This document shows, piece after piece, positions 35,176 through 43,323 of a stretch of 64,000 bases of DNA. Under the pieces are notes generated by a model that was not told where the DNA came from, did no database searches, and worked only from the letters and a program-made list of their open reading frames with translations. Source of the DNA: YC2-FULL-38-9 sp964629635 (lineage in GTDB: Bacteria; Patescibacteriota; Microgenomatia; UBA1406; GWC2-37-13); the NCBI GenBank assembly GCA_964629635.1, contig CAZVQS010000002.1, positions 62,001 to 126,000 of the forward strand, given 5' to 3'. Position 1 is the first letter of the stretch; each line of letters opens with the position of its first letter. The translations under genes were made by a program, and so were the position numbers.

Positions 35176-37229
35176 AGGGCGGGTTTTGAACTTTCGAATC
35201 CGTTTGCTGACATGTTCACATGGAGCCCCTGGTCGGAAAATGTCACGTCGACCAGATGGATCGGGATATCAAGGGCGTGGAGCATGCCTTCCAGCTTCAC
35301 CTGCTGGCCGTCATAGAACCGCTCAAGCACGTTGATGACTGCCGAATGGACGTTTGCCACCTCGGGAAGGGGATGGGCCGCCAGCACTTCCTCGTATGTT
35401 TTCGTCGCGTTCGGGTAGAGCGCCTTGACTGCCGCGTGCCGCTCCTCCGGGGACTCAATCTGAGTATACAGCTCCTGCATGCCTGCGTGCACCGCAGCCG
35501 CGCCGCCGTCATACCCTGAGGCAAGCTCCGGGTACACTTTCGCAAGCGTCAGCCCCACGTCAAATATCACGCACCCCAGCTCCACGTCCGGCTCGCCGAT
35601 GTCCTTAATGAGCTCCACCTGGAGGTCAGTACCCGGGATGTTGAACATGAGGGCCTTGCCGTTTTGGTACACGTGATCAGGATATTTCTGCCCCAGGCTT
35701 ACGATCGCGGACACCGCGATTTCTCGGATTGCGGGTGAGGATTCGTATATGACCTCGTCAAGCGAGAATCCCTGCTCCTCCATGGTTTTCGCATACCCCG
35801 CATGGTCGAGCGTGTTGGGTACATGATCCTCGTCTATCATGGTCGTCTTCTTGACGGTTGCTGCATCCTTGAGCAGTCCGGCAAGCTGGGCACCGATCTT
35901 GATGCCGGTCTTCTGGCGTCCGGTCGGCACCGCATCCGCATGGATGTGGCCCGCTTCGATATTGACGTACTGTACGCCGGATTCATTCAGGTATTCCTGT
36001 ATTTCCTGTGCCGCCTCTTCGACGACTGCGGGAGTTATCTCAACGGGCTGGTATTCCGCAACTCCTGCGGGTTTGAAGGGCAGGGCGGGTTTTCCCTGTT
36101 TCGCATAGGGCACGTCCTTGGAAAACGCCTGCTCGTACTGCTTGCTGTACTTGAGCATCATCTGGCCGAACTGGCCGGGATGAGCGGTAAAGCCCTCCAG
36201 ATCCTGCGGGTGTTCATTCAGCATGCCGGATGCTTTTCCCTGCACGTAAGCCAGATAATCCTGCTGGCCGGCCGGGATATCAAAGTTTTCATACGGGGAG
36301 TCCTCCGCATTTCCGATCCATCCGTTTTCCGAGGCGGCAATCTGTGCATAACTATAAGTACCGCCGTTGGAGGAGGCGAGCAATATGGTTCCCTGTCCGT
36401 TCAGGAACCCTTTCACCTTGGTCTGGCCCTCTTTTTTATACTCCTGTATATACGCCGTGTTCAGGTGTTTTCCGTCCTGTCCCTGCGCGAACATATGGTA
36501 GTCATACACCGCGAGCGCGATTTCGACCGGATACCGGTCAAGAAGGCGCTGCATGAGGTTGCCATGTGCGTCAAATAGCTCCTTGTCGGCCGCTTGCGGA
36601 TATCCTTCGTTTTGCGTGCTTAGGACAACCATTGTATTTGAGTGTTCATCCTGGCGTTTAATCATAGCGTAGCCGGGTGTTGCCTGGCGCGTGACCTTTG
36701 CCTTGCCCTGCGGATAGACAAGATGCGGCCCCACATTGTGTTCCTTCCACTGCTCCGCAAGAAGATCCAGGGTGCGGATGAGGTTGCCGGAGGAGCGCTG
36801 CACTTCCTCGATCGATCCGTTGAGCAGTTTTGTCCCGCCGTGTTCCATCTGCCCCAACTCCTCCCAGCCGAGGATGCGCCAGAAATGGCCGAGGCGCTCG
36901 TGGAGGTGTTCGAGGCCGGATCCCGCAAGATCCCGCACGTCGCCCCATACCATGAGGGAATTAACCTGCGCGGTCGTGTCCGCGATATCCTGTCCGCCCG
37001 CGAAATACTGATCCATCGCGGTATGGAATGCGGCCTGGGCGGGCTTGCCGTGCAGCATGGTGATGAGATCAAGCTGTTTGTACAGGCCCAGGAACACTTT
37101 TTTCGTGTGCTCCGGAGACATGGCCTCAAGCTGCGACTGTTCGATGCCGGTATATGCCGTCATGAACCCTGCCTGTTTGAAGCCTTTGGGATCCGCGGCA
37201 ACTTGTTCTATCTTGAAATGTTCTGTCAT
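35172..37229 (-). CDS. Orphan 685-residue protein of unknown function
   Basis: I do not recognise this protein. The start at 37229 is preferred; the longer frame to 37328 would run through a strong terminator. No signal peptide or membrane helix is visible. The N-terminal 200 residues look helical (YTGIEQSQLEAM, a HERLGHFWRILGWEELGQMEHGG segment); the middle (about 240-400) is rich in Gly, Gln, Tyr and Ala; the C-terminal 260 residues look alpha/beta. Composition is richer in Gln, His and Gly than in neighbouring housekeeping proteins. It is translationally coupled to the threonine-synthase-like gene and is controlled by a leader resembling that at 2.9 kb. Confidence 0.75.
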   Translation of the reverse strand: MTEHFKIEQVAADPKGFKQAGFMTAYTGIEQSQLEAMSPEHTKKVFLGLYKQLDLITMLHGKPAQAAFHTAMDQYFAGGQDIADTTAQVNSLMVWGDVRDLAGSGLEHLHERLGHFWRILGWEELGQMEHGGTKLLNGSIEEVQRSSGNLIRTLDLLAEQWKEHNVGPHLVYPQGKAKVTRQATPGYAMIKRQDEHSNTMVVLSTQNEGYPQAADKELFDAHGNLMQRLLDRYPVEIALAVYDYHMFAQGQDGKHLNTAYIQEYKKEGQTKVKGFLNGQGTILLASSNGGTYSYAQIAASENGWIGNAEDSPYENFDIPAGQQDYLAYVQGKASGMLNEHPQDLEGFTAHPGQFGQMMLKYSKQYEQAFSKDVPYAKQGKPALPFKPAGVAEYQPVEITPAVVEEAAQEIQEYLNESGVQYVNIEAGHIHADAVPTGRQKTGIKIGAQLAGLLKDAATVKKTTMIDEDHVPNTLDHAGYAKTMEEQGFSLDEVIYESSPAIREIAVSAIVSLGQKYPDHVYQNGKALMFNIPGTDLQVELIKDIGEPDVELGCVIFDVGLTLAKVYPELASGYDGGAAAVHAGMQELYTQIESPEERHAAVKALYPNATKTYEEVLAAHPLPEVANVHSAVINVLERFYDGQQVKLEGMLHALDIPIHLVDVTFSDQGLHVNMSANGFESSKPAL

Positions 37230-37272
37230 ATGGTTTTGGAAATGAATGCCCCGGGGTCTTACGCCGGGAAAT

Positions 37273-37298
37273 AAAAAGCCCCCCGGAAAAATGGGGGG
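37273..37298 (-). terminator. Intrinsic terminator in the leader of the 685-residue orphan
   Basis: Read on the minus strand, six C (37293-37298), an 8-base loop, six G (37279-37284), then CTTTTT. It lies 44 bases before the start codon and points into the gene, so it is a conditional terminator or the end of a small RNA. Confidence 0.8.
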
Positions 37299-37300
37299 TT

Positions 37301-37345
37301 GAGCGGTAGAAGGGATATTTTTATGCAAGGCAATGCCTACCGCTC
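37301..37345 (-). promoter_or_regulatory. Leader hairpin before the terminator
   Basis: A perfect 9-bp inverted repeat on the minus strand: GAGCGGTAG (37337-37345) and CTACCGCTC (37301-37309), with a 27-base loop that holds the stop codon of the leader peptide. In an alternative fold GGTAGG pairs with CTTACC (37379-37384) further upstream, next to a CTCC/GGAG hairpin. A switch between the two is possible, but I see no direct competition with the terminator stem. Confidence 0.45.
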
Positions 37346-37392
37346 TCCCTGAGGAGTCGCCTGAGCAATATGGATGAGGGTAAGTTTGACAT
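37321..37392 (-). CDS. Putative 23-residue leader peptide
   Basis: ORF from ATG 37392 to TAA 37321, reading MSNLPSSILLRRLLRESG then RHCLA. Six residues are leucine and five arginine, including three AGG codons. It starts 12 bases after the -10 box. At DNA level it shares CTTACC, ATC and CAGGC in the same order with the leader peptide at 2942-3022. Support is positional. Confidence 0.4.
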   Translation of the reverse strand: MSNLPSSILLRRLLRESGRHCLA

Positions 37393-37404
37393 AGCTAAGT
37401 ATCC

Positions 37405-37413
37405 ATTATACCA
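37405..37413 (-). promoter_or_regulatory. Extended -10 promoter of the 685-residue orphan operon
   Basis: TGGTATAAT on the minus strand: a perfect TATAAT with the TGn extension. No good -35 box, as is common with extended -10 promoters. It drives the leader, the orphan, the threonine-synthase-like gene and perhaps argS and radA. Confidence 0.6.
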
Positions 37414-37748
37414 CAGGAATTTTGTTGAAAGGGCCGATCATTTCTGGTTTAATATGCCCTGGTGTTACACTTCATGTTTATCAGGATCGCAACGAAGATC
37501 GCAGCATCCCTTTCCGGGTCCCCGCTCCAATACCGGTTTATTTCCCTTTCCATAAGACGACAGGATTCACATAACGCGCATCGGATATTACGAAGAAAAC
37601 AAAGGCTGCCCTGACTGGTGCATAATTCCGGGAAAGCAGGACCCGGAGCCGGCAGGCACGACTGCTGCCGGGTGCATTGCCGGGGTTGAAACGGCGCCGT
37701 CTGTTCCGCAAGGATCGGGCGGCGCTTCCTTTTTCCGCTAAGGGACCA
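37414..37748. other. Intergenic region without a confident gene
   Basis: About 335 bases between the minus-strand promoter at 37.4 kb and the plus-strand promoter at 37.75 kb. A plus-strand ORF (37474-37614) starts MFIRIATKIAASLS and ends early; another plus frame after 37560 continues without a start, reading IGYYEENKGCPDWCIIPG to a stop near 37740. Together they could be a small frameshifted gene. A minus-strand frame with several Cys (37449-37766) starts only at TTG. I cannot choose among these. Confidence 0.3.
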
Positions 37749-37777
37749 TTGAAAGTTGGGCCTCAAGGGGTTACAAT
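37749..37777 (+). promoter_or_regulatory. Promoter of the PEGA/SH3 gene
   Basis: TTGAAA (37749-37754), 17-base spacer, TACAAT (37772-37777), then 6 bases to the ATG at 37784, which predicts a leaderless mRNA. Confidence 0.7.
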
Positions 37778-37783
37778 TAACGC

Positions 37784-38650
37784 ATGAAAAAGAAGATCGG
37801 CATTGCGGGGCTTTTGATTGTCGGTTTTGTGCTTTTTCTCATCATCCGCTACATCGTTCTCAGCAGCCAGAACGTATTCGGCAAACTCAAGATCCAGTCT
37901 TCTCCCGCCTCAAGCGTATTCGTGAATAACGTGGCAATCGGCAAGGTGCCGTACGAGGACAAGTACAAGGCGGGCGAATACCTCCTCAAGCTCATCCCCG
38001 AGGACAGCGCCACCCAGACCGCCTCATGGCAGCGGAAAATAAAGGTATACAAAAACGCCCTCACCTACGTGAACCTGGAGCTCGGGTCAACGGACATATC
38101 GACTGCAGGGGACGTTTTGGACTTATCCAAGATGGACAAGGTGCTGCCCGGCGACAAGGGTGAAATAACGGTCGAGACCGAACCGGCAGGCGCATTGATT
38201 TATCTGGATAACGACGAAAAGGGAGTTGCCTCGGTCACGCTTTCCGAAGTGCCTAAAGGAGACCATGAACTATCCGTGTTCATGCCCGGCTTTTTTAGAA
38301 GGACTATGAAAGTGAACGTGGTGCCCGGATACCGCATCAACGCATACATCAAGCTCGCGGTTGACCCGAACCAGTCGCCGAACCTGCGCATCGAGGAGAC
38401 GCCTCAGGCAACGCAGGCCGCGTCCAAAATAAAGCCTCCGGCCGACAGCTTCAAAGTTGTGGTTCGCGGTACGCCGGAAGGGTTCCTCAACGTGCGCGAA
38501 GACGCCTCAGTTGAAGCATCAAAGGCTGCGGAAGTGAAGGAAGGGGATACGTTTGACGTATTGGAGGAAAAAGGAACATGGTATAAGATCGAATACACTT
38601 CAGGCTCACAGGGCTGGATATCTTCAGAATATACGAGGAAACAGGAGTAA
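37784..38650 (+). CDS. Membrane-anchored PEGA and SH3 domain protein
   Basis: 288 residues: an N-terminal transmembrane anchor (about 5-27), a first PEGA domain (LKIQSSPASSVFVNNVAIGKVPY), a second PEGA domain near residues 125-185 (ITVETEPAGALIYLDN), a linker rich in Thr, Gln and Ala, and a C-terminal bacterial SH3 domain (GFLNVREDAS, then WYKIEYTSGSQGWIS). It probably binds cell-wall or surface material outside the membrane. It begins the envelope-related half of the window. Confidence 0.88.
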   Translation: MKKKIGIAGLLIVGFVLFLIIRYIVLSSQNVFGKLKIQSSPASSVFVNNVAIGKVPYEDKYKAGEYLLKLIPEDSATQTASWQRKIKVYKNALTYVNLELGSTDISTAGDVLDLSKMDKVLPGDKGEITVETEPAGALIYLDNDEKGVASVTLSEVPKGDHELSVFMPGFFRRTMKVNVVPGYRINAYIKLAVDPNQSPNLRIEETPQATQAASKIKPPADSFKVVVRGTPEGFLNVREDASVEASKAAEVKEGDTFDVLEEKGTWYKIEYTSGSQGWISSEYTRKQE

Positions 38651-38675
38651 GAATATACGCAATAGCCCCTTATTT

Positions 38676-38987
38676 TTAAGTGCGACTGTTTCCATCGGAT
38701 GGCAATCCGTTCCGCAATCCTCTTTCAGACAGTTCTGCGCCGGTCATTAGTTTTACATGGTTAGCCATCCATACTCCCGTCATACCAGCTCTCCCATCGA
38801 CGTAATCGACTGCAACATATGAATCAAACGGATCGCTATATATCCTTCCTGGACGGGTATAGCCGAAGGAGTGTTTCCCTGCATCGGACCAAACCGCTGA
38901 ACCAATCGGGGTACTTTCAACAAACTGCTGTTGGCGGTATTCTTCGGGGGAAATCCGTCTGTTAGGTTGTTTTGATTGTTCCGACAT
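38676..38987 (-). CDS. Small orphan protein, unknown
   Basis: 103 residues, soluble, no family recognised. Polar N-terminus (MSEQSKQPNRRISPEEYRQQ), then a more ordered part with YVAVDYVDGRAGMTGVWM. The start at 38987 is fixed by a strong promoter whose -10 ends 6 bases upstream; the longer frame would cross that promoter. It stands alone, converging on the PEGA gene with a 25-base gap. Confidence 0.65.
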   Translation of the reverse strand: MSEQSKQPNRRISPEEYRQQQFVESTPIGSAVWSDAGKHSFGYTRPGRIYSDPFDSYVAVDYVDGRAGMTGVWMANHVKLMTGAELSERGLRNGLPSDGNSRT

Positions 38988-38993
38988 GCAGTA

Positions 38994-39022
38994 ATTATAT
39001 CTTATAGTATAAGTACAGTCAA
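38994..39022 (-). promoter_or_regulatory. Strong promoter of the 103-residue orphan
   Basis: On the minus strand TTGACT (39017-39022), 17 bases, TATAAT (38994-38999), 6 bases, ATG at 38987. A near-consensus promoter for a leaderless mRNA. Confidence 0.75.
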
Positions 39023-39105
39023 GAAATAAGGAACAATGAGATCTCCCTGTTACCTTGGTGTTTACGACCGGCATTCGATTCGGAGTTGTTTGTTGCGAAT
39101 ATGTT

Positions 39106-40239
39106 TTACTTATTCCTCCACACCACCTTGTTGTACAGCACGTAGCTGTAGGGGATAATCACGAAGGCAAGGATAAGCACTTTGTATATCGCCCATGAAG
39201 GTACGGCAACTCCCAGATTGATCGTGGTATCCCCCAGAAACTTCAGGGCAAGGAACATGCCCGCCGCCTGTATGGCAACCGAACCCAATGACACGAGATT
39301 GAACTGGATGAACTTGGGAACATACGCCAGTACTCCGCCTTTTATCGCCTTGTGCCCGAAGCTCCAGAAATTATTGATAAGGAAGTTGAACACGATCGCG
39401 ACTTCCGCGGACCAAATGTTCGCAACCACTTTTGCCATATGGAACACGTTGATGAACAGGAATGCGAACGAAAAGTCCACGGCAAAACCGAGCAAACCCA
39501 CGATCACGAACTTGACGAATGAGGAATGGGACAGGGTGTACCATATGGTCTGCAGGGAATACTGCGCGGCATTTATTTTGGAAACTCCGGCAGTCCGGTC
39601 CACGAAATTAATGGGCACTTCCGCGACCCGCGCGTTTTTGGAAAGCGCGAAGTCAAGGAGCGCGACCTGGAACACGTAGCCGGAATATTTTTCGATATGC
39701 GAAAACGCGTCCTTCACGATCCAGACCTTGATGGCCCGGTATCCGCCGGTCCAGTCTGAAACGCCAAGCTTCATGAACCCGAGCCGCACAAAGAGGTTCG
39801 CGGTCACGGATAATATTTTGCGGTGCAGGCCCCAGTTCGAAGGGATCGAGCCGTCCTTGATATAGCGGGAGCCGATCACGAAATCCGCGCCCTTTTCGAT
39901 CTTTTCCAAAAACTGCGGGATTTTGGAAGGGTCATGGGACAGGTCCGCATCCATCTCAAAAAGCACGAACGGGTTGAGCTTGTCTATGGCCGTCTTGAAC
40001 CCTTCGGTGTATGCCCGGCCAAGACCCGCCTTTTTCGTTTTCAGGAGATGGAGGCGCGGGTATTTTTTGATGAGTACTTCAACCGTCAGCCGGGTGCCGT
40101 CCGGGGAGTCGCTGTCCACGATAAGCACGTGCGTTTCCCAGTTGGTTTTTTCCCTGACCGCATCGAATACTTTTTCGATGAGGGGGGTGACATTATCCTT
40201 TTCATTATAGGTGGGAATGACGATGACTGCTTTTTTCAT
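39106..40239 (-). CDS. Family 2 glycosyltransferase (polyprenol-phosphate type) fused to GtrA domain
   Basis: 377 residues. The N-terminal GT2 domain (about 1-235) has VIPTYNEKDN, the DxD motif in MDADLSHDP near residue 94 and VIGSRYI, like dolichol-phosphate mannosyltransferases. The C-terminal GtrA-like domain (about 245-375) has four transmembrane segments. Such proteins make and flip polyprenyl-phosphate sugars as donors for GT39/GT-C enzymes; a GT39 enzyme is encoded at 48.5-49.9 kb. It overlaps the epimerase gene by 4 bp. Confidence 0.9.
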   Translation of the reverse strand: MKKAVIVIPTYNEKDNVTPLIEKVFDAVREKTNWETHVLIVDSDSPDGTRLTVEVLIKKYPRLHLLKTKKAGLGRAYTEGFKTAIDKLNPFVLFEMDADLSHDPSKIPQFLEKIEKGADFVIGSRYIKDGSIPSNWGLHRKILSVTANLFVRLGFMKLGVSDWTGGYRAIKVWIVKDAFSHIEKYSGYVFQVALLDFALSKNARVAEVPINFVDRTAGVSKINAAQYSLQTIWYTLSHSSFVKFVIVGLLGFAVDFSFAFLFINVFHMAKVVANIWSAEVAIVFNFLINNFWSFGHKAIKGGVLAYVPKFIQFNLVSLGSVAIQAAGMFLALKFLGDTTINLGVAVPSWAIYKVLILAFVIIPYSYVLYNKVVWRNK

Positions 40240-41192
40240 GGGGAGAGCTGCTTGAAATAATTAACCGTTTTCATGATGCCTTCTTCAAGGGATGTTTTAC
40301 AAGACCAGCTGAGGAGCTGTTCCGCAAGCCCGGTATCCGCTTTCCGTTTTTTGGGATCATCCTCCGGGAGCTTTTCGCTCAGGACGATTTCGGAGCCTGA
40401 TCCGGTTATCTTCTTGACAAGCTGCGCGTATTCCAGCACCGTATGTTCCTCGGGGTTGCCGATGTTCACGACTTTTCCCTTTGTCTCGGGATAGAACATG
40501 AGGCGCATGAGCCCTTCGACCAGGTCGTCGATGTAGCAGAGGGAGCGCGTCTGCGTGCCGTCGCCGAATACGGGGATGGGTTTGTTCTCAAGCGCGTTCA
40601 CGATGAACTGGATGATCATGCGCATGTCCGAGCGCATCATGTTGGGTCCGTACGTGTTGAATATGCGCGCGATGCGTGCGTCAACCCCGCGCGAGCGCCA
40701 GAAATAGGCTGTGATGGTCTCACCGAACCGCTTGGCCTCATCATACACGGAGCGGGGGCCGGTGGTCGAGCAGTTGCCGCGGTAGTCTTCCTTCTGCGGG
40801 TGCACTTCCGGGTCGCCGTATATTTCGGAGGTCGATGCGAATAGGAACTTTGCCTTGTTGCGTTCGGAAAAGTTCAAAAGCTCCATGGTCCCCTGGGTGT
40901 TTGCAAGCATCGTCTCAAGAGGAAGCGCGTGGTAGCTGATTGCCGAATGGTGGTTGGGGGAGGCGGGGGATGCCATATGGAATACCGCATCCGCCGTGAT
41001 GCCGTCGGGAAGCGGTCGGGTGATGTCGTGCCCCAGGAACGTGAACCGTTCGTTTCTCAGAAGGTCCCGCACGTTGTCCTTGGTGCTCGTAATGAGCGTA
41101 TCCACGCACACCACTTCATGTCCCTCCGACAAAAGCCTTTGGCAAAGGTGCGAACCGATGAAGCCGGCGCCGCCTGCGACGAGTACTTTCAT
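40236..41192 (-). CDS. UDP-glucuronate decarboxylase-like epimerase (UDP-xylose synthase)
   Basis: Extended SDR of 318 residues. NAD-binding GGAGFIGSHL at residues 7-16, catalytic YDEAKR near residue 149, then ARIFNTYGPNM. The TGPRSVYDEAKRFGE pattern is typical of UXS, which turns UDP-glucuronate into UDP-xylose. The gene upstream encodes UDP-glucose dehydrogenase, which makes UDP-glucuronate, and the two overlap by 4 bp, which supports the assignment. Confidence 0.85.
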   Translation of the reverse strand: MKVLVAGGAGFIGSHLCQRLLSEGHEVVCVDTLITSTKDNVRDLLRNERFTFLGHDITRPLPDGITADAVFHMASPASPNHHSAISYHALPLETMLANTQGTMELLNFSERNKAKFLFASTSEIYGDPEVHPQKEDYRGNCSTTGPRSVYDEAKRFGETITAYFWRSRGVDARIARIFNTYGPNMMRSDMRMIIQFIVNALENKPIPVFGDGTQTRSLCYIDDLVEGLMRLMFYPETKGKVVNIGNPEEHTVLEYAQLVKKITGSGSEIVLSEKLPEDDPKKRKADTGLAEQLLSWSCKTSLEEGIMKTVNYFKQLSP

Positions 41193-42487
41193 ACGACGGG
41201 CTGCCTTCCGGTTGAGTAATAGGTAAATCCGAGTTTTTTCATGAGTTCCGGCTCATAGATGTTGCGGCCGTCAAAAACCAGCGGCGTTTTCATGATGCTT
41301 TTGACTTTATCCAAGTCGATCTGCTTGAATTCGTTCCATTCGGTGACAATAAGGAGCGCGTCCGTACCCTCGGCAGCCTCGTACGGGTTTTTGCAGAAGG
41401 TGATTCTGTCCCCGAATTTTTTGCGGATGTTTTCCGTACCTTCCTGGTCATACGCCTTTATGGAAAAGCCCTGTTTGAGGAGCGCCTCGATGATGTCGAT
41501 GGAGGGCGCGAACCGGATGTCGTCCGTATTGGGCTTGAAGCTGAGTCCCCAGAGCCCGACGGATTTGCCTTTCGTATGTTTCAGTACTTTTTCCAGGAAA
41601 TTGACGCGCGTCTGGTGGTTGATTTCCTCGACCGCCTCAAGCATTTTCGTATCGATATGGAGGTTCTGTCCGGTGCTTATGAGCGCGCGCACGTCTTTGG
41701 GGAAGCATGATCCGCCGTAGCCTACGCCCGGATCCATGAAAATGCGGCCGATGCGCCGGTCAAGGCCCACGGCATCCAACACCATTTCAACATCCGCTCC
41801 GGTTTTTTCGCAGTAGAAGGATATGAGGTTTGCAAACGATATTTTCACCGCAAGCATGGAGTTTGAGGTGTATTTGATGAGCTCGGCTGATGCCAGGTCC
41901 GTCACCACCTTCTTTCCCGGGATGGGGGTGTGCAGTTTGATGAGGAGGTCGACTGCCTTTTGGCTTCCGGAGCCGATGACGACCCGGTCCGCAAAGAACG
42001 TGTCGCTGATTGCGGATCCTTCCCGCAAAAACTCCGGGCAGGAAGCAACCGCAAACTCCGCTCCCTCCGGTTTGAGGGGCGTAAGGATTTCCTGGATTTT
42101 TTTGTTGGTGCCGACGGGCACGGTGCTTTTGCAGGAAACGACCGTGAATCCTTTTTTCAGGTGCGGTCCGATATTCTCCGCGACTTTATAGACGGTTGAT
42201 AGGTCCGCCTCCCCGTTTGCCTTGGGGGGAGTGCCGACCGTTATAAAGACGATGTCGGATAGGGGAACGGATTTTTCGTATTCCTTGATGAAATGGAGAC
42301 GCCCCGCCTTGATGTTCTTCTTCAAAAGCTCCTGGAGCCCCGGCTCGTAGATGATCGGGTCGCCGTTTCTTAATTTTTCAAGCTTCTCGTCGGTGTGGCC
42401 GATAACCCAGACGTCGTTGCCGAAGTCCGCAAAACAGCAGGCCGAAACAAGGCCCACATATCCGTGTCCGATAATCGTGATTGTCAT
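41189..42487 (-). CDS. ugd: UDP-glucose 6-dehydrogenase
   Basis: 432 residues. N-terminal NAD domain (ITIIGHGYVGLVSA), the middle helix with SNSMLAVKISFANL, catalytic Cys in GVGYGGSCFPKD near residue 264, and a C-terminal UDP-binding domain. It oxidises UDP-glucose to UDP-glucuronate, the substrate of the next gene's product. It follows rmlD after 4 bases. Confidence 0.94.
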   Translation of the reverse strand: MTITIIGHGYVGLVSACCFADFGNDVWVIGHTDEKLEKLRNGDPIIYEPGLQELLKKNIKAGRLHFIKEYEKSVPLSDIVFITVGTPPKANGEADLSTVYKVAENIGPHLKKGFTVVSCKSTVPVGTNKKIQEILTPLKPEGAEFAVASCPEFLREGSAISDTFFADRVVIGSGSQKAVDLLIKLHTPIPGKKVVTDLASAELIKYTSNSMLAVKISFANLISFYCEKTGADVEMVLDAVGLDRRIGRIFMDPGVGYGGSCFPKDVRALISTGQNLHIDTKMLEAVEEINHQTRVNFLEKVLKHTKGKSVGLWGLSFKPNTDDIRFAPSIDIIEALLKQGFSIKAYDQEGTENIRKKFGDRITFCKNPYEAAEGTDALLIVTEWNEFKQIDLDKVKSIMKTPLVFDGRNIYEPELMKKLGFTYYSTGRQPVV

Positions 42488-42491
42488 AAGA

Positions 42492-43322
42492 CTATTCTTT
42501 TACCATAAATTGTAATCCTTCCGCAAGCGATTTCATCTTGTGGAACGTATTCGTTTTGCTCCGGATGTCGCTCAGTTTCGGCCGGAGCGCCTTGCCGTGG
42601 AAATATTCGTCATACGTTATTGGTTGGACAAGGGATGCGTCAAGTCCGTACGTTTGAGCGATCAGTTTGCCCGCGTCAAAGGGAGAGACGGCCTGCGAGC
42701 CCACGACATGGTATATGCCGGGCTTGTAGTGGCGGATAAGGAACCGCATGGTCTGCGCGATGTCGTCGATGAACGTGGGTACGATGAGCGAATCGGTGAC
42801 CATTTTCAGGGGTGTTTTCTGTTCGAGCAGGGTTTTCACCGTGCGTACGAAATCGTTTTTGGCGGGAAACGTTTTGCGGTACGGATAGGAAATACGCACG
42901 ATCATCGCCTGGTTTGCGATCGTCTTTTCGCCTTCGTACTTTGTATGGCCGTAGGAGGAAATGGGATGGGGGACCGAGTCCTCGTAAAAGGGAGGGGTTT
43001 TCCCGTCGAACACGAAGTCGGTCGAAATATAGATGAATTTTTTGTTTTTCCGGTGGACCGCGTTGAAAAGGTTGCGGGTGCCGTCGCGGTTCAATGTCAT
43101 GGCCGCAATCTTGTCCTTTTCCGCGCCGTCGACATTGGTGTAGGCGGCAAGGTGCAGGAAGTAATCGTATTCGATGGCATCCAGTTTCCGGAAAAGGGAA
43201 AGCATGTTCGTGATATCGATCTGGTGCCGTGTGAGGGGTATAAACTGGAACTCGTCCTCAAGCATTTCAACAATGCGGGATCCTACGAGTCCGGTCGAGC
43301 CGGTGACGGCGATTTTCAGCAT
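42492..43322 (-). CDS. rmlD: dTDP-4-dehydrorhamnose reductase-like SDR
   Basis: 276 residues, RmlD-type reductase: NAD(P) motif GSTGLVGSRI at residues 8-17, HLAAYTNVDGAEKD, ISTDFVFDG and catalytic YGHTKYEGE. The start at 43322 gives MLKIAVTGSTG; the longer frame would cross rmlB. It follows rmlB by one base. rmlA and rmlC are not in the window, so whether rhamnose is the end product cannot be told here. Confidence 0.85.
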   Translation of the reverse strand: MLKIAVTGSTGLVGSRIVEMLEDEFQFIPLTRHQIDITNMLSLFRKLDAIEYDYFLHLAAYTNVDGAEKDKIAAMTLNRDGTRNLFNAVHRKNKKFIYISTDFVFDGKTPPFYEDSVPHPISSYGHTKYEGEKTIANQAMIVRISYPYRKTFPAKNDFVRTVKTLLEQKTPLKMVTDSLIVPTFIDDIAQTMRFLIRHYKPGIYHVVGSQAVSPFDAGKLIAQTYGLDASLVQPITYDEYFHGKALRPKLSDIRSKTNTFHKMKSLAEGLQFMVKE

Positions 43323-43323
43323 G

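Noticed and set aside
37449..37766. Minus-strand 105-codon frame with several cysteines
   Set aside because: It starts only at TTG, lacks a promoter or ribosome-binding site and overlaps a competing plus-strand reading; not enough to call a gene.
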